NCBI GenBank assembly: GCA_004554775.1
Contig: SFKI01000003.1
Coordinates: 220,991-284,990, forward strand
DNA: 64,000 bases
Reading direction: 5' to 3'
Origin: Subdoligranulum variabile
GTDB lineage: Bacteria; Bacillota; Clostridia; Oscillospirales; Ruminococcaceae
Position numbers and translations under genes: made by a program. The notes below the pieces were generated by a model. That model made no database searches and was not told the origin of the DNA. It saw nothing but the letters and a program-made list of their open reading frames with translations. Of the stretch, positions 51,151 to 60,756 are shown piece by piece. The first letter of the stretch is position 1. Each line of letters opens with the position of its first letter.

Positions 51151-51954
51151 ATGAAACGAAAGACTGCAATTGTTACTGGTGCCAGCCACGGGATTGGTCA
51201 AGCAATTGCCGTTGCCCTGGCCAAGAACGGTTATGACATAGGTATTAACTATTGTAATAACCTCCGCGGAGCCGAGGAGACTCGGCGCCTTGTAGAGGGT
51301 GCCGGTGCCAGCGCCTTGCTTTTGCAGGCCGACGTGGGCAGCTACGAGTCTTTATCCGCGATGTTCAAGCAATTCGATGCAATTTTTGACCATCTGGATT
51401 TGATGGTCAACAACGCTGGTGTCAGCGAATTCCACCCCCTGCTTGAAGTTACTGAGGCACAGTGGGATCGCGTGACCCGCATAGACTGGAAAGCCGCGTT
51501 TTTCGGCACACAGTTTGCCGCGCAGCGCATGACAGCAACCGGCAAGGGTGGTGTTATCGTCAATATTACTTCCAACCATATTGATGGTTGCTTCCCCAAT
51601 GCCAACATTTATGCGCCCAGCAAAGCGGCGGTGGATACATTCTGCCGCAACGCCGCCATGGAGCTGGCGCCCCACAAAATCCGCGTAGTTTCCCTCGCCC
51701 CCGGCTATACCAATGTATGGAGCGATGATAACCCCATCCAGCAGGTCCGCGACCGCATCCCGTTGCAGCGCTTTGCCACACCCGAGGAAATTGCTAATAT
51801 TCTGGTGTTTTTGGCATCAAATGCCTGCGCGTACCTGACCGGCACTCGCGTTACCGTAGATGGCGGTGCGCTGCTGCCTGTTGTGCCCGAGAACGATATG
51901 AACGGCGGTTCTCTGTTGCCGTTGCAAATCCACGAAACGGAGGAACACAAATGA
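51151..51954 (+). CDS. SDR-family sugar (probably galactose) dehydrogenase
   Basis: 267 residues. Cofactor motif TGASHGIG (9-16), NNAG (87-90), catalytic S141, Y154 and K158 (YAPSK). RBS AAAGGAG upstream. In a cluster with a lactonase and galactonate dehydratase it would oxidise the aldose to its lactone with NAD(P)+. Its stop overlaps the dehydratase start by ATGA. Specific sugar not determined from sequence. Confidence 0.85.
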   Translation: MKRKTAIVTGASHGIGQAIAVALAKNGYDIGINYCNNLRGAEETRRLVEGAGASALLLQADVGSYESLSAMFKQFDAIFDHLDLMVNNAGVSEFHPLLEVTEAQWDRVTRIDWKAAFFGTQFAAQRMTATGKGGVIVNITSNHIDGCFPNANIYAPSKAAVDTFCRNAAMELAPHKIRVVSLAPGYTNVWSDDNPIQQVRDRIPLQRFATPEEIANILVFLASNACAYLTGTRVTVDGGALLPVVPENDMNGGSLLPLQIHETEEHK

Positions 51955-53099
51955 AAATCACAAAATTAGAGACATTCCGTTTGCAGCCCCGCTGGCTGCT
52001 GCTGCGCGTAGAAACTGACGACGGCTTCGTTGGCTGGGGTGAGCCTGTAGTAGAGGGGCGCGTTGCTGCCACCCAGGCATGCGTGCATGAGCTGGAGCCT
52101 TATCTGATTGGGCAGGATCCGCGCCGTATTGAACATATCTGGCAGACGCTGTACCGCGGCGGATTCTACCGCGGCGGTCCGGTGCTGACCAGCGCCCTTT
52201 CCGGTATTGACCAGGCATTGTGGGATATCAAAGGTAAGGCGCTGGGCGTGCCGGTATACGACTTGCTGGGCGGCGCGGTGCGTGACAAGATGGCCGTGTA
52301 CAGCTGGATTGATTCGGACACACCGGAAATCGCAGCGCGCTCGGTAAAAGAAAAGATGGCACAGGGATTCACCACTGTAAAAATGTTTGGCACCTGTGCC
52401 ACCGGGTGGATCGATGACCGCAAAGCAATCAACGATCTGCTGGAGCGTGTGCAGGCAGTGCGCGATGCCGCCGGACCGGATGTCGGTATCGCCATCGACT
52501 TCCACGGTCGCGCACACCATAGCATGGCGCGCACCTTACTAAAAGAATTGGAACCGCTGAAGCCACTGTTTGTAGAAGAGCCGGTCCTTGTAGAAAATCT
52601 GGACGCCTTTGCCGACCTGCACCGCCGCAGCAATATCCCGCTGGCCACCGGAGAACGCAGCTTTACCCGCTGGGGCTTTAAGGAACTCTTGGAGCGCGGC
52701 TGTGCCGATATCATCCAACCGGATCTCTCCCATGCGGGCGGCATCAGTGAAGTGCGCCGCATTGCCGCCATGGCCGAAACCTACGATGTGGCGTTAGCCC
52801 CGCACTGCCCGCTGGGACCCGTGGCGCTGGCCGCCTGCCTGCAAGTCGATTTTGCCTCCATCAATGCCTGTTTGCAGGAACAAAGCATCGGCATGGCTTA
52901 CAACAAAGGGCAGGAGATCGACAGCTATCTGCGTGACCCCGCCGTATTCGCCTATCAAAATGGCTATGTCCCCTTGCTGACCTCCCCCGGTCTGGGCGTG
53001 GATGTGGACGAAGAGATTGTCCGCCGCAGCCAGGTGCCTGATCTTGCGTGGAAAAATCCCGTTTTCTACATGGAGGACGGCAGTGTGACCGAATGGTGA
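51951..53099 (+). CDS. dgoD: D-galactonate dehydratase (enolase superfamily)
   Basis: 382 residues and strikingly like E. coli DgoD from end to end: MKITKLETFRLQPRW at the start, WDIKGK, metal ligands D183, E209 and E235 (AIDFHGR, VEEP, ATGER), catalytic H185 and H285 in LAPHCPLGPVALAACLQ, and EQSIGMAYNKG near the end. It dehydrates D-galactonate to 2-keto-3-deoxygalactonate. The kinase and aldolase needed next are in the divergent operon. Confidence 0.92.
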   Translation: MKITKLETFRLQPRWLLLRVETDDGFVGWGEPVVEGRVAATQACVHELEPYLIGQDPRRIEHIWQTLYRGGFYRGGPVLTSALSGIDQALWDIKGKALGVPVYDLLGGAVRDKMAVYSWIDSDTPEIAARSVKEKMAQGFTTVKMFGTCATGWIDDRKAINDLLERVQAVRDAAGPDVGIAIDFHGRAHHSMARTLLKELEPLKPLFVEEPVLVENLDAFADLHRRSNIPLATGERSFTRWGFKELLERGCADIIQPDLSHAGGISEVRRIAAMAETYDVALAPHCPLGPVALAACLQVDFASINACLQEQSIGMAYNKGQEIDSYLRDPAVFAYQNGYVPLLTSPGLGVDVDEEIVRRSQVPDLAWKNPVFYMEDGSVTEW

Positions 53100-53103
53100 T
53101 GTT

Positions 53104-53952
53104 ATGATGAAAAAATTATCTCTGCCACCGTGCGATCTGGGTGAAGGTCCGCTTTGGCACGAGGAAACGCAGGAATTTGTATTTGCCGACATCACAAAAG
53201 GCCGCCTGTTTGCTGCTGCCCCCAGCGGGGAAGTACAGCTGTTGCTGCAAACCGATTGGCAACTGGGCGCGTTCCTTTTTGATACCGCCGGGAATCTGAT
53301 TCTGTTTACTGAGCAAGGCGTTTTCGCTCTGCCCTACGGTGGCACCCCAACCGACTGCCGCCTGCTGTGGGAAATCCCAATGCAGGCAGGAGAGCGCTTC
53401 AACGATGCGATCTGCGACCCGGCAGGTCGTATGCTGGCGGGAACCAAGACCGCGGAAAACCGCAATGGTTCCCTTTGGCTTTTTGACAAAAATCTGCAGC
53501 CCATGCGTCTGCTGCAAGGGCTGCAAATTTCCAACGGTATGGGGTTTGCCGAACATGGAACCGTGTTCTATCACACTGACTCCGGTCAGCGTACAATCTA
53601 CCGCTACCACTATAACGCTGCGCAGGGAACTTTTGCCGACCCAAGGGCTTTTTTTACACTGCAAACGCCCGATAACGCCGTTCCGGACGGTATGACCGTG
53701 GATAAACGCGGTCAAGTCTGGACAGCCTGTTGGGGCGGCAACTGCCTGCGCTGCCTTAATACCGATGGGCAGGAAACCGCAAAAATTTCCCTGCCTGCAA
53801 CCCAGGTCAGCAGTCTGACTTTCGGCGGACCGGACTTACAGAAAATACTTATCACATCAGCCGCCTGCGGCTGTCCCGGTGCAGATGAGGGCGGCATCTG
53901 GATTCTGGACGCGCCCTGCCCCGGTGTGGCGGAATACCGCGCGGTTTTATAA
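53104..53952 (+). CDS. SMP-30/gluconolactonase family sugar lactonase
   Basis: 282 residues, six-bladed propeller. Metal ligands: E in LGEGPLWHEE (about 13), N in FNDAICDPAGR (about 99), N in ISNGMGFAEHG and D in VPDGMTVDKRGQVW. It starts 4 nt after dgoD. Hydrolyses the lactone made by the SDR dehydrogenase to the free sugar acid, linking it to the dehydratase. Confidence 0.88.
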   Translation: MMKKLSLPPCDLGEGPLWHEETQEFVFADITKGRLFAAAPSGEVQLLLQTDWQLGAFLFDTAGNLILFTEQGVFALPYGGTPTDCRLLWEIPMQAGERFNDAICDPAGRMLAGTKTAENRNGSLWLFDKNLQPMRLLQGLQISNGMGFAEHGTVFYHTDSGQRTIYRYHYNAAQGTFADPRAFFTLQTPDNAVPDGMTVDKRGQVWTACWGGNCLRCLNTDGQETAKISLPATQVSSLTFGGPDLQKILITSAACGCPGADEGGIWILDAPCPGVAEYRAVL

Positions 53953-53983
53953 GGCGTTACAGCGTTTTGCACAGGACTTATTC

Positions 53984-54012
53984 TTTACAAAGCGGTTACA
54001 AAGAGCTATAAT
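53984..54012 (+). promoter_or_regulatory. Promoter of the LacI gene at 54067
   Basis: TTTACA (53984-53989), 17-nt spacer, TATAAT (54007-54012). The regulator is thus expressed independently of the operon it follows. Confidence 0.75.
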
Positions 54013-54066
54013 ATATGTATAGTTCTTTTTGATAAAATCACTTTTTTATGTTCAAGGCGGCTTATT

Positions 54067-55140
54067 ATGTCTACCCAGCCTACCATTAAGGATGTTGCCC
54101 GGCTCGCCGGGGTTTCCATCGGCACGGTCGACCGTGTCGTGCATAATCGCGGCAAGGTTTCCGCCCATAATCAACAGGCGGTGCAAAGCGCCATCGACTC
54201 TTTGGGATATCGCCCCAGCCGTATTGCCAGCGCACTGGTCAAACGGCGCAGCAACACAAAAATCGGCGTCTGCATTTCCGATGTCGAAAGTGAATTCTGG
54301 GGCGAAGCGACCCGGGGCGTGCATCTGGCCCGTGAGGCGTTGCTGCCATTCGGTGTGGAAGTGTTGGAAGCTTCCACAAACTCATACCATTTCCGCGACC
54401 AGAAGCGCGCCATCGAGCAGCTTTTAGCCCAGGGCGTCAACGCGCTGATCGTGCTGCCCTTGCAGGGCAAAGACAGCCAGCTGGATGCGCTGATTCCACC
54501 GGAAATACCCTATGCTACAGTTATTGAGGATGCCCCTAACTCGCGGCGGCTGTTCCATATCGGTCCTGATGATTACGCCATGGGGCTGCTGGCCGGGCGG
54601 CTGGCCCACTTGTACTCCGGCAAAGGGATGAAATGTGTCGTGCTGGCATCCAACCAGAGCTTTTGCGGCACGCAGGGGCGTATCTGCGGGTTTCAGGACT
54701 TCCTTGCCAAACACGACCCCACCGCCGAGATTTTGGAAGTATGCGAGATTTCGCTGGATTCAGAACGCATCGGCTACCAGAGCATCTACGAGATTGCCGA
54801 AGCACAGATGGAAAAGCATCCGGACATGGACGTTTTTTACGTGACCAACGGTTTGACACAATGGGCTGCCGCCGCCGTAAAGAACCACAAAAAGCAGGGC
54901 CAGATCCTGGTATTCGGCTTTGAACGTACTGAGATGACGTATTCTTTTATCCACGAGGGCATCATCGGCGCAACGATTTGCCAAGCACCTACCCAGCAGT
55001 GGTACAATGCCACCATGATTATGAGTTCCTACCTTGCAGGGGAGCGCGAGATCACCAACCCGATTTTCAACGCCGAATGTAAGATATTGATCGAAGAAAG
55101 TCTGCCCTTTGTACGATTGGACGAGATCTCGAATTTGTAA
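54067..55140 (+). CDS. LacI-family regulator of the galactonate-pathway operons
   Basis: 357 residues: helix-turn-helix TIKDVARLAGVSIGTVDRVV, hinge SRIASALVKRRSNTKIGVCI, then a binding-protein-like core. The GTVDRV form is typical of the LacI subgroup that controls RbsABC/sugar-acid loci. The GTTAACGT operators at both divergent promoters are its probable sites. Ends at a strong terminator. Confidence 0.88.
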   Translation: MSTQPTIKDVARLAGVSIGTVDRVVHNRGKVSAHNQQAVQSAIDSLGYRPSRIASALVKRRSNTKIGVCISDVESEFWGEATRGVHLAREALLPFGVEVLEASTNSYHFRDQKRAIEQLLAQGVNALIVLPLQGKDSQLDALIPPEIPYATVIEDAPNSRRLFHIGPDDYAMGLLAGRLAHLYSGKGMKCVVLASNQSFCGTQGRICGFQDFLAKHDPTAEILEVCEISLDSERIGYQSIYEIAEAQMEKHPDMDVFYVTNGLTQWAAAAVKNHKKQGQILVFGFERTEMTYSFIHEGIIGATICQAPTQQWYNATMIMSSYLAGEREITNPIFNAECKILIEESLPFVRLDEISNL

Positions 55141-55162
55141 ACTGTACAAACCTAAAAAGACA

Positions 55163-55198
55163 AAAATGGTAGTCCTACGTCGGTAAGACTACCATTTT
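55163..55198. terminator. Terminator after the LacI gene
   Basis: AAAATGGTAGTC / GACTACCATTTT, 12-bp perfect stem, 12-nt loop, T run. Bases 55200-55352 hold no gene. Confidence 0.85.
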
Positions 55199-55352
55199 CG
55201 TTTGTAAAAAAATCCCCATTTAATTTGGCTGGCCAGCAAATGCTGGGAGTAATTTTGGCCTAAAAGCCGAGAGCATCATTTTGGCCTGAGTCTAATCTCT
55301 CTATAACCAAATGCACCCTGCCATCGTACGCGATGTCAGGATACACTTTTGC

Positions 55353-56723
55353 TCATTTTGCAGGCTGCTCATGCCTGGAGGTGACTTTTTTCCGCCACAG
55401 TTTCTGGAATAGGATAAGCGTAACCATAAGCGAGACAAACTCTGAGATTACAAAGGCATACCAGATGCCGTACAGACCCGCGGTGTGCATCAACAGATAG
55501 GCCAGCGGCAGCAACACCAGGATCTGGCGGATGAAGGAGTTGATGGCGCTGACATAGCCGATGCCCATGCCAGTAAGCGCATCGCCCAGGATGATACAAA
55601 TCGCACTCAGGCAGAATGGCATCGTCATAACGCGCAGCGCATGCGCTCCAATCGTCATCATATCCTCCCCGGCCGAGAAAAGGCCCAGGAGTTTTTCCGG
55701 GAAAAGATGGACCACAGCCGTGCCTGCGAACATGATAAAAATACCGCTGACTAACGCCAACTTGATAACCTGCCGCATGCGCTGCGGTTTTTGGGCGCCG
55801 TAGTTATAGCCCACGATGATGGACTGTGCCTGGGTCACGCCGAACACCAGCATAAACACAAAGGTCTGCATCTTGTAGTAGGCGCCAAACACCGACACCG
55901 CAGCTTCACTATCCGCGATCAGAATCTTGTTCATGCCTACATTCATGATTGATCCAAGTGACTGCATAAGAATGGAAGGAATTCCCACTTTGTAGATTTC
56001 TTCCAGATCCCGCTTTACAAAACGGAAGTTCTTCAGAGGTATGCTGACGTCCTTATTCAAAAAGAGATTAAAAATAATGCCCAGCACGGCTGAGACAATT
56101 TGGGAGAAGACTGTCGCAATTGCTGCACCGCTGATGCCCATGGCTGGGAACCCTAACTTGCCAAAAATCAGGATAGGATCCAGCACGATGTTAGTCACCG
56201 CACCCACAGCGGACATGGTCATGCACAGCCCGGCGTGGCCAACGGCTTCCAGCATGCCGCCCATGGAGTAGGTAAGAAAGCTGCCGATGCTTCCCACTAG
56301 CACGATGGTCAGATACTGGGTACCCATGGTGCAAAGTTCGGTATTCTCACTGAATGCACCGATAAACGTCCCAGAGAATACCAGCCCCAGCACCAAAAAC
56401 ACCAGATAGCTGATAGCCGCCAACAAAAATCCATGAGCAGCAACCACATCAGCCTCCTTACGCTTGCCAGCGCCCAGCCGACGCGAAAGCAGCGAGTTCA
56501 CTCCTGTTGCCGTACCGCCAGCCACCGACTGCATCAGCAGCTGCGCTGGGAAAGCCAAAGTCGTTGCGGTCAGCGCCACCTCAGACAAATGGGCCACATA
56601 GATGCCATCCACAATATTGTACAAAGCGGTAATAACGTTTGCTACAATCAGCGGCAATGCCATAGACCGCAGCAGTTTTGGGATCGGGTAGACGCCCAGT
56701 TTGTTTTCCTGGGTCTGTTTCAT
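55353..56723 (-). CDS. MATE family efflux transporter
   Basis: 456 residues, twelve hydrophobic helices, MATE motif PLIVANVITALYNIVDGIYV in helix 1. Starts directly at the stop of the MFS gene (56724), so the two exporters are co-translated. Substrate unknown. It is not closely similar to the MATE protein at 28637. Confidence 0.92.
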   Translation of the reverse strand: MKQTQENKLGVYPIPKLLRSMALPLIVANVITALYNIVDGIYVAHLSEVALTATTLAFPAQLLMQSVAGGTATGVNSLLSRRLGAGKRKEADVVAAHGFLLAAISYLVFLVLGLVFSGTFIGAFSENTELCTMGTQYLTIVLVGSIGSFLTYSMGGMLEAVGHAGLCMTMSAVGAVTNIVLDPILIFGKLGFPAMGISGAAIATVFSQIVSAVLGIIFNLFLNKDVSIPLKNFRFVKRDLEEIYKVGIPSILMQSLGSIMNVGMNKILIADSEAAVSVFGAYYKMQTFVFMLVFGVTQAQSIIVGYNYGAQKPQRMRQVIKLALVSGIFIMFAGTAVVHLFPEKLLGLFSAGEDMMTIGAHALRVMTMPFCLSAICIILGDALTGMGIGYVSAINSFIRQILVLLPLAYLLMHTAGLYGIWYAFVISEFVSLMVTLILFQKLWRKKVTSRHEQPAK

Positions 56724-57908
56724 TCAGATCCCCTCCTCCTTTTTCTGCTGTTGCACATGAGCAGCTGTGATCATCATGACCGCAAAGGCCAGCCCAGCTG
56801 CCGTCAAAAAGCGGTACTTCACGATTGCTGTGCCAAAAAGCAGCATGGACAGATTGGTCAGCAGTGGAGCTAGGACGTTACCGGAGTTGGCAAAAATCTG
56901 GCCGATGGAAAGTCCCAGTTCCTGCTTGGTGCAGCCCGCTTCGGAGCTGAGCACCTGTGCATGGGGCATAACCAACGTAATGGCTCCGCCGCAGAACAGC
57001 GATGCAACGATGAGCATCGCGTAGGAATTGGCGAAGAAAATGTCCAGGTAGCCGACCAACAGACCGGCAAAGCCCAGCGTCATGCAGTGCAGGCCAATCT
57101 TTTTTGCGATCTTATCCACCGCCAGGCCGGTCACACCGCCAATGGCCAAAAAAACCGTGGACAGGGTGCCTGCCATCGAGGCGATCTGCTCGGCCGGGAC
57201 AAAATCGCTCTCTGCCACCAGCATAGCCACGTTGACCATGGCCGTGCTGTACAGCATCGAAACAAAGAAGCCCACAAAGCAGGGAAACACCGGCCTTTTC
57301 ACGCTGAAAGGCGCATTGCTGGCCGAGGCGTTGCTTTTGGCGATCTTGGTGTCCTTGGGGGACCAAAGCAGGCTAAGCAGCAGTCCGGGCAGCATGACGA
57401 GGTACACGAGGAACCCGTACCGCCAGTTGATGCCCACCAAGCGGCCGCCGATGAAAGTCATGAGCATGGCGCCCACCGAAGAAAAGCAGGCGCGGATGCC
57501 GAAGACGCTGACGCATTCTTCTGGCTCAAACATCTCGTTGACGATAGCCATTGACACCGTACTAGCAATGCTGGTGCCAATCCCCAGCAAGGACGCCCAC
57601 AGGTAAAGCTGGGGCAGGCTGCTGTTGAAGATAGTAGCCAGCAGGGCAAACAGCACTGCCAGGCCGCAGCCAAAGGCGGTAAGGTATTTTTTGGGAAATC
57701 GGGCGCAAAGCCAGCCCGTGATCAGGTTGGTCAGCACCACAAACAGGCTGACGATGCTGGAGGTAAGCTGGATGGCGGTGGTACTGTACTGCGGGAAGGC
57801 TTTGCTCAGTTCGTCCAGCACTGGCGAGATGCCGACACCGCCCATCTGCAGAAAGCCCACTGCGTAAATCGTGGTAGTGTACAGCCGACGTTGTTTCTTA
57901 TCCATCAC
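56724..57908 (-). CDS. MFS transporter
   Basis: 394 residues, twelve predicted helices, with the cytoplasmic loop between helices 2 and 3 (LCARFPKKYLTAFG). Its ATG overlaps the stop of the NTF2-like gene (ATGA). CynX/NarK-like oxalate or organic-anion type MFS proteins look similar; the substrate is not clear. Confidence 0.9.
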   Translation of the reverse strand: MMDKKQRRLYTTTIYAVGFLQMGGVGISPVLDELSKAFPQYSTTAIQLTSSIVSLFVVLTNLITGWLCARFPKKYLTAFGCGLAVLFALLATIFNSSLPQLYLWASLLGIGTSIASTVSMAIVNEMFEPEECVSVFGIRACFSSVGAMLMTFIGGRLVGINWRYGFLVYLVMLPGLLLSLLWSPKDTKIAKSNASASNAPFSVKRPVFPCFVGFFVSMLYSTAMVNVAMLVAESDFVPAEQIASMAGTLSTVFLAIGGVTGLAVDKIAKKIGLHCMTLGFAGLLVGYLDIFFANSYAMLIVASLFCGGAITLVMPHAQVLSSEAGCTKQELGLSIGQIFANSGNVLAPLLTNLSMLLFGTAIVKYRFLTAAGLAFAVMMITAAHVQQQKKEEGI

Positions 57909-58627
57909 GGTGCCCCCAGATCGATCTGCAGCTCCGGCATGGCATCCACATCATACTGCCAATGGTAGGTCGTTTCACCGGAGGGCAGTTTTTCCCAGGA
58001 GAGGATGGGGTCAGGCGTTTCAAACTTGGCTTCCAGCCACATACCGTCAGTGACCTGGCGGGTCTTGGCGTATTTGACCCAGTCGGACCCGGCCGGACAG
58101 CGGAAATACTCGCTGATATGCAGGTCGTGGATCTTCCAGCAGCCGCCCTCTTTCACAAAGTTGGCTTCGTGCTTTTGCAGCAGGACCTCGGCACGGTACC
58201 GCTCGCCCTCCTCGGTAGCGGAGGAGAACAGCACGCGGCGCTGATCGTCCGCGGCGGGTTTGCTGGTGGAAAGGTCGCCGGCGTCGCTCTCGGTGCCGAC
58301 TACCATCCACACGCCGTGGGCCGTATTCTCATCGGGTGCAATAGTCAGGTACTGGTTGGTACCGGTAAAGGTGGAGAAACAGCCCGGGTTTTCAAAGTTG
58401 ACATAGAAGGTGAGGACCTTCCACAAAGCACCGTACACGCTGGAGGCACCGTATTCGATGGAGGCGTTCTCGTCTTTGGTCCACAGTTCAGGCACGATGC
58501 GCCGCCCCTGTCCTGCGGAGAAGTAGAAGTTGTGCTTTGCCATCAAGTTCTCGATCTCGGCCTTATCTTCCAGGCGCGAGAGCTTGGTTTCCAGCGCTTC
58601 TAGACGCTGCAGCAGTTTTTCGTCCAT
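57905..58627 (-). CDS. NTF2/SnoaL-like domain protein
   Basis: 240 residues from ATG 58627 behind GGAGG. A short coiled coil (LLQRLEALETKLSRLEDKAE, 5-24) precedes a SnoaL-like cone fold (IENLMAKHNFYFSAGQG...), a fold used by small dehydratases, isomerases and cyclases. It is coupled to an MFS transporter and lies downstream of a deletion scar. BaiE-like dehydratases share this fold and also neighbour MFS genes, but no bai partners are present, so no reaction is assigned. Confidence 0.75.
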   Translation of the reverse strand: MDEKLLQRLEALETKLSRLEDKAEIENLMAKHNFYFSAGQGRRIVPELWTKDENASIEYGASSVYGALWKVLTFYVNFENPGCFSTFTGTNQYLTIAPDENTAHGVWMVVGTESDAGDLSTSKPAADDQRRVLFSSATEEGERYRAEVLLQKHEANFVKEGGCWKIHDLHISEYFRCPAGSDWVKYAKTRQVTDGMWLEAKFETPDPILSWEKLPSGETTYHWQYDVDAMPELQIDLGAP

Positions 58628-59156
58628 GGTCAGATCCTCCACGTGATGGCCATTGCAGCGGGCGACGGGATCGCCAGCTTGTGGCCGGTATCCACCAGCG
58701 TTGCATCATAGCCAGCCAGAAACTGGGCATCGAGACGAACAAAACCGAGAGGAACAGGATCGCGGCATCGATCGCCGTATATTGTTTCAAAGCCCCCCAT
58801 ATTCCTAAAGGTACGCCAATCAGGAATGCGAACAGAGTAGAAGTGATAGCCAGGATCAGCGTGTATGGTAGCTTTGCCAGGACCTCGTTGCGCACCGGTT
58901 GCATTGTGGTGTAGGAGGTGCCGAAATCAAACTTGGTAAAAACGCCAACGACGTAATCACCCCAGCGCTCCAGTACCGGCTTGTCCAGCCCCAGCCGGGC
59001 GTGAACTTCATCGATTTGTTCCTGCGTGGCGTTTTTATCCAGCAGGGCAGCCGCAGGATCGCCGGGCATAAAAACGGTAATTGCAAAGACAATGGTAATG
59101 ACACCAACCATAACGGGGATCAACCAAAGCAATCTTTTTAGTATGTATTTTCCCAT
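58563..59156 (-). pseudogene. Truncated DppB/OppB-type ABC permease
   Basis: Starts normally (MGKYILKRLLWLIPVMVGVI) and follows the oligopeptide/nickel permease pattern to SMPSFWLAMM at residue 150-151, then leaves the family and ends in unrelated residues; intact relatives have 300-330. From about 58715 another frame (GYDATLVDTGHKLAIPSPAA..., ending at a TGA near 58636) looks like the tail of a different protein, so a deletion has joined two genes. No other subunits of the transporter remain. Confidence 0.8.
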
Positions 59157-59193
59157 AAAAGTCTGCTCCTTCAGTTTACGGGTCAGGAAGCGA

Positions 59194-59879
59194 TTACTGG
59201 ATGCGCTTCAGAGCGATGACTTGATGTTCAAAGTTCGCGTGGGTGGGGAACAGATAAAGGTTACCCTTGCTGTCCGCTGCCAGATCGTGAGCGCGCAAGC
59301 TGTCATTGAAGAAGCCCAACTCGCCAACGATGTTGAAATCCAGATCGAAGATGGTCAGGAAGCCGCCGCGGCCGACCACGTAAACATACTTGCCATCGGT
59401 GTCGATGCCGGAAGGCTGACCCAGATCGTGGCTGCAATAGGCGATGACGTTGCCTTCGTATCAAAGATGTGGACGGCATCCTTTTCACGGTCGCACAGCC
59501 AGATGTGGTCATTGGCGTCCACGCAGATGGCGTGAGGAACCAGGAACTTACCCGGGGTGTCGGTATAAGCATCAAACACGCCCTTGCCTCCAAAGGTGGT
59601 GATGTAGTTGCCCTCGCGGTCAAACTTATGGATGGCGTAATTGCTGTAACCGTCCGAAACGTAGATGTTGCCCTTGCTGTCCAGGTCAATATCGTTGCAG
59701 TTATTGAAGTACTTCGTCGTAAACTCCGTATTTTCAAAGTCCATCATCTGCTGATAAAGGCCAAACTCCATACCGTGGAACGGCTCGGTGGGGAGCAGGC
59801 CATTGTGCCAGCGGGTCATAAAAATATCCGCCTTAACCGTGGTGCCATAAGAAAACATGAAAAAACCCAGTAAAATCAA
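59194..59879 (-). pseudogene. NHL-repeat protein, frameshifted and probably 5' truncated
   Basis: Two frames together give one beta-propeller: the first has NDIDLDSKGNIYVSDGYSNY and ICVDANDHIWLCDREKDAVH; the frame breaks near 59455 where AAGGCAAC replaces an expected AAGGGCAAC; the second continues with VVGRGGFLTIFDLDFNIVGE and ends LYLFPTHANFEHQVIALKRI. A single lost G explains it. The first residues (MILLGFFMFSYG) do not look like the family, suggesting the 5' end is also missing. Confidence 0.75.
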
Positions 59880-59936
59880 TGTTTTTTAGGGCAGCGGAAA
59901 ACGGGGCGTGTCAAAACAACTGAATTATCAGACAGA

Positions 59937-60017
59937 AACAGGGTGTTGTCAAGCATGACAGCACCCTGTTCTGTTCCCCGGCCAAGCCGCAGATTTTGAA
60001 AAAGTCTGCGGCTTTTC
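59937..60017 (+). terminator. Two hairpins at the start of the conjugative-element fragment
   Basis: AACAGGGTGTTGTCA/TGACAGCACCCTGTT (about 59937-59971, one G-T pair) and AAGCCGCAGA/TCTGCGGCTT (59984-60014) followed by TTCTTTTT. They separate the decayed chromosomal genes from the mobile-element genes. Confidence 0.65.
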
Positions 60018-60051
60018 TTTTTGCCCAAAAGCAGAAAGGAGGCGACGGCCT

Positions 60052-60756
60052 ATGTACTTCACTTCCGGCAGCGACCGGGCCTTTGAACAGCTCATGCAGG
60101 GCAAGCCCGGTTTCGACCACTACGACAGCGGCGAGGCGGTCACGCCGGAGGACTGCGGCACCTGCCGCTTTTATCGCCCGCACTGGAAATATCAATTCTG
60201 CGTCTATGCGGAATGTCCCTACCAGCCGGGCAAGCTGACCGCCTACGACGCGGTGACATTTCGAGTGAAAGGAGTTGAGAACATGGCAGTATTTCGTGTA
60301 GAGCGTAACAAGGGCTACACGGTGATGTCCAATCACCACCTGCGGAACAAGGACTTATCCCTGAAAGCCAAGGGCCTGTTATCGCAAATGCTCTCTCTGC
60401 CGGAAGATTGGGACTATACGCTCAAAGGCTTATCCATTATCAACCGGGAGCAGATCGACGCGATCCGGGCCGCGATCCGGGAGCTGGAACAGGCCGGGTA
60501 CATCGTCCGATCTCGTGAGCGCGACAGCCAAGGGCGCTTGCGCGGCGCGGACTATGTGATCTATGAACAGCCCCAGCCTGTGCCGGATTCACCTACGTTG
60601 GAAAATCCAATGTTGGATAATCCAACGCAGGAAAAGCCTACGTTGGGAAAACCAACGCAATTAAATAAAGATATATCAAGTAAAGAAAAATCAATTACTG
60701 ATGTATCAATTACCGATCCCATTCCTAAGGAACTGTCTGACAGTCTTTCAGAATGA
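60052..60756 (+). CDS. Cys-rich segment in frame with a helix-turn-helix replication protein, C-terminus replaced
   Basis: One open frame of 234 residues. Residues 1-77 form a small Cys-rich protein (DCGTCRFYRPHWKYQFCVYA) known from Firmicutes conjugative elements. At 60283 an internal ATG (MAVFRVERNKGYTVMSNHHL) has AAAGGAG 8 nt upstream and begins a winged-helix replisome-organizer-like domain; this second start may be the real gene. After NPTQLNKDISSKEKSITDVS the usual C-terminal domain is gone and the frame runs out inside VapE-derived sequence (junction near 60720-60735). Confidence 0.7.
   Translation: MYFTSGSDRAFEQLMQGKPGFDHYDSGEAVTPEDCGTCRFYRPHWKYQFCVYAECPYQPGKLTAYDAVTFRVKGVENMAVFRVERNKGYTVMSNHHLRNKDLSLKAKGLLSQMLSLPEDWDYTLKGLSIINREQIDAIRAAIRELEQAGYIVRSRERDSQGRLRGADYVIYEQPQPVPDSPTLENPMLDNPTQEKPTLGKPTQLNKDISSKEKSITDVSITDPIPKELSDSLSE

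Noticed and set aside
57905..58627. BaiE-type bile-acid dehydratase
   Set aside because: Only the broad SnoaL fold and a neighbouring MFS gene agree; no other bai-like gene is present.
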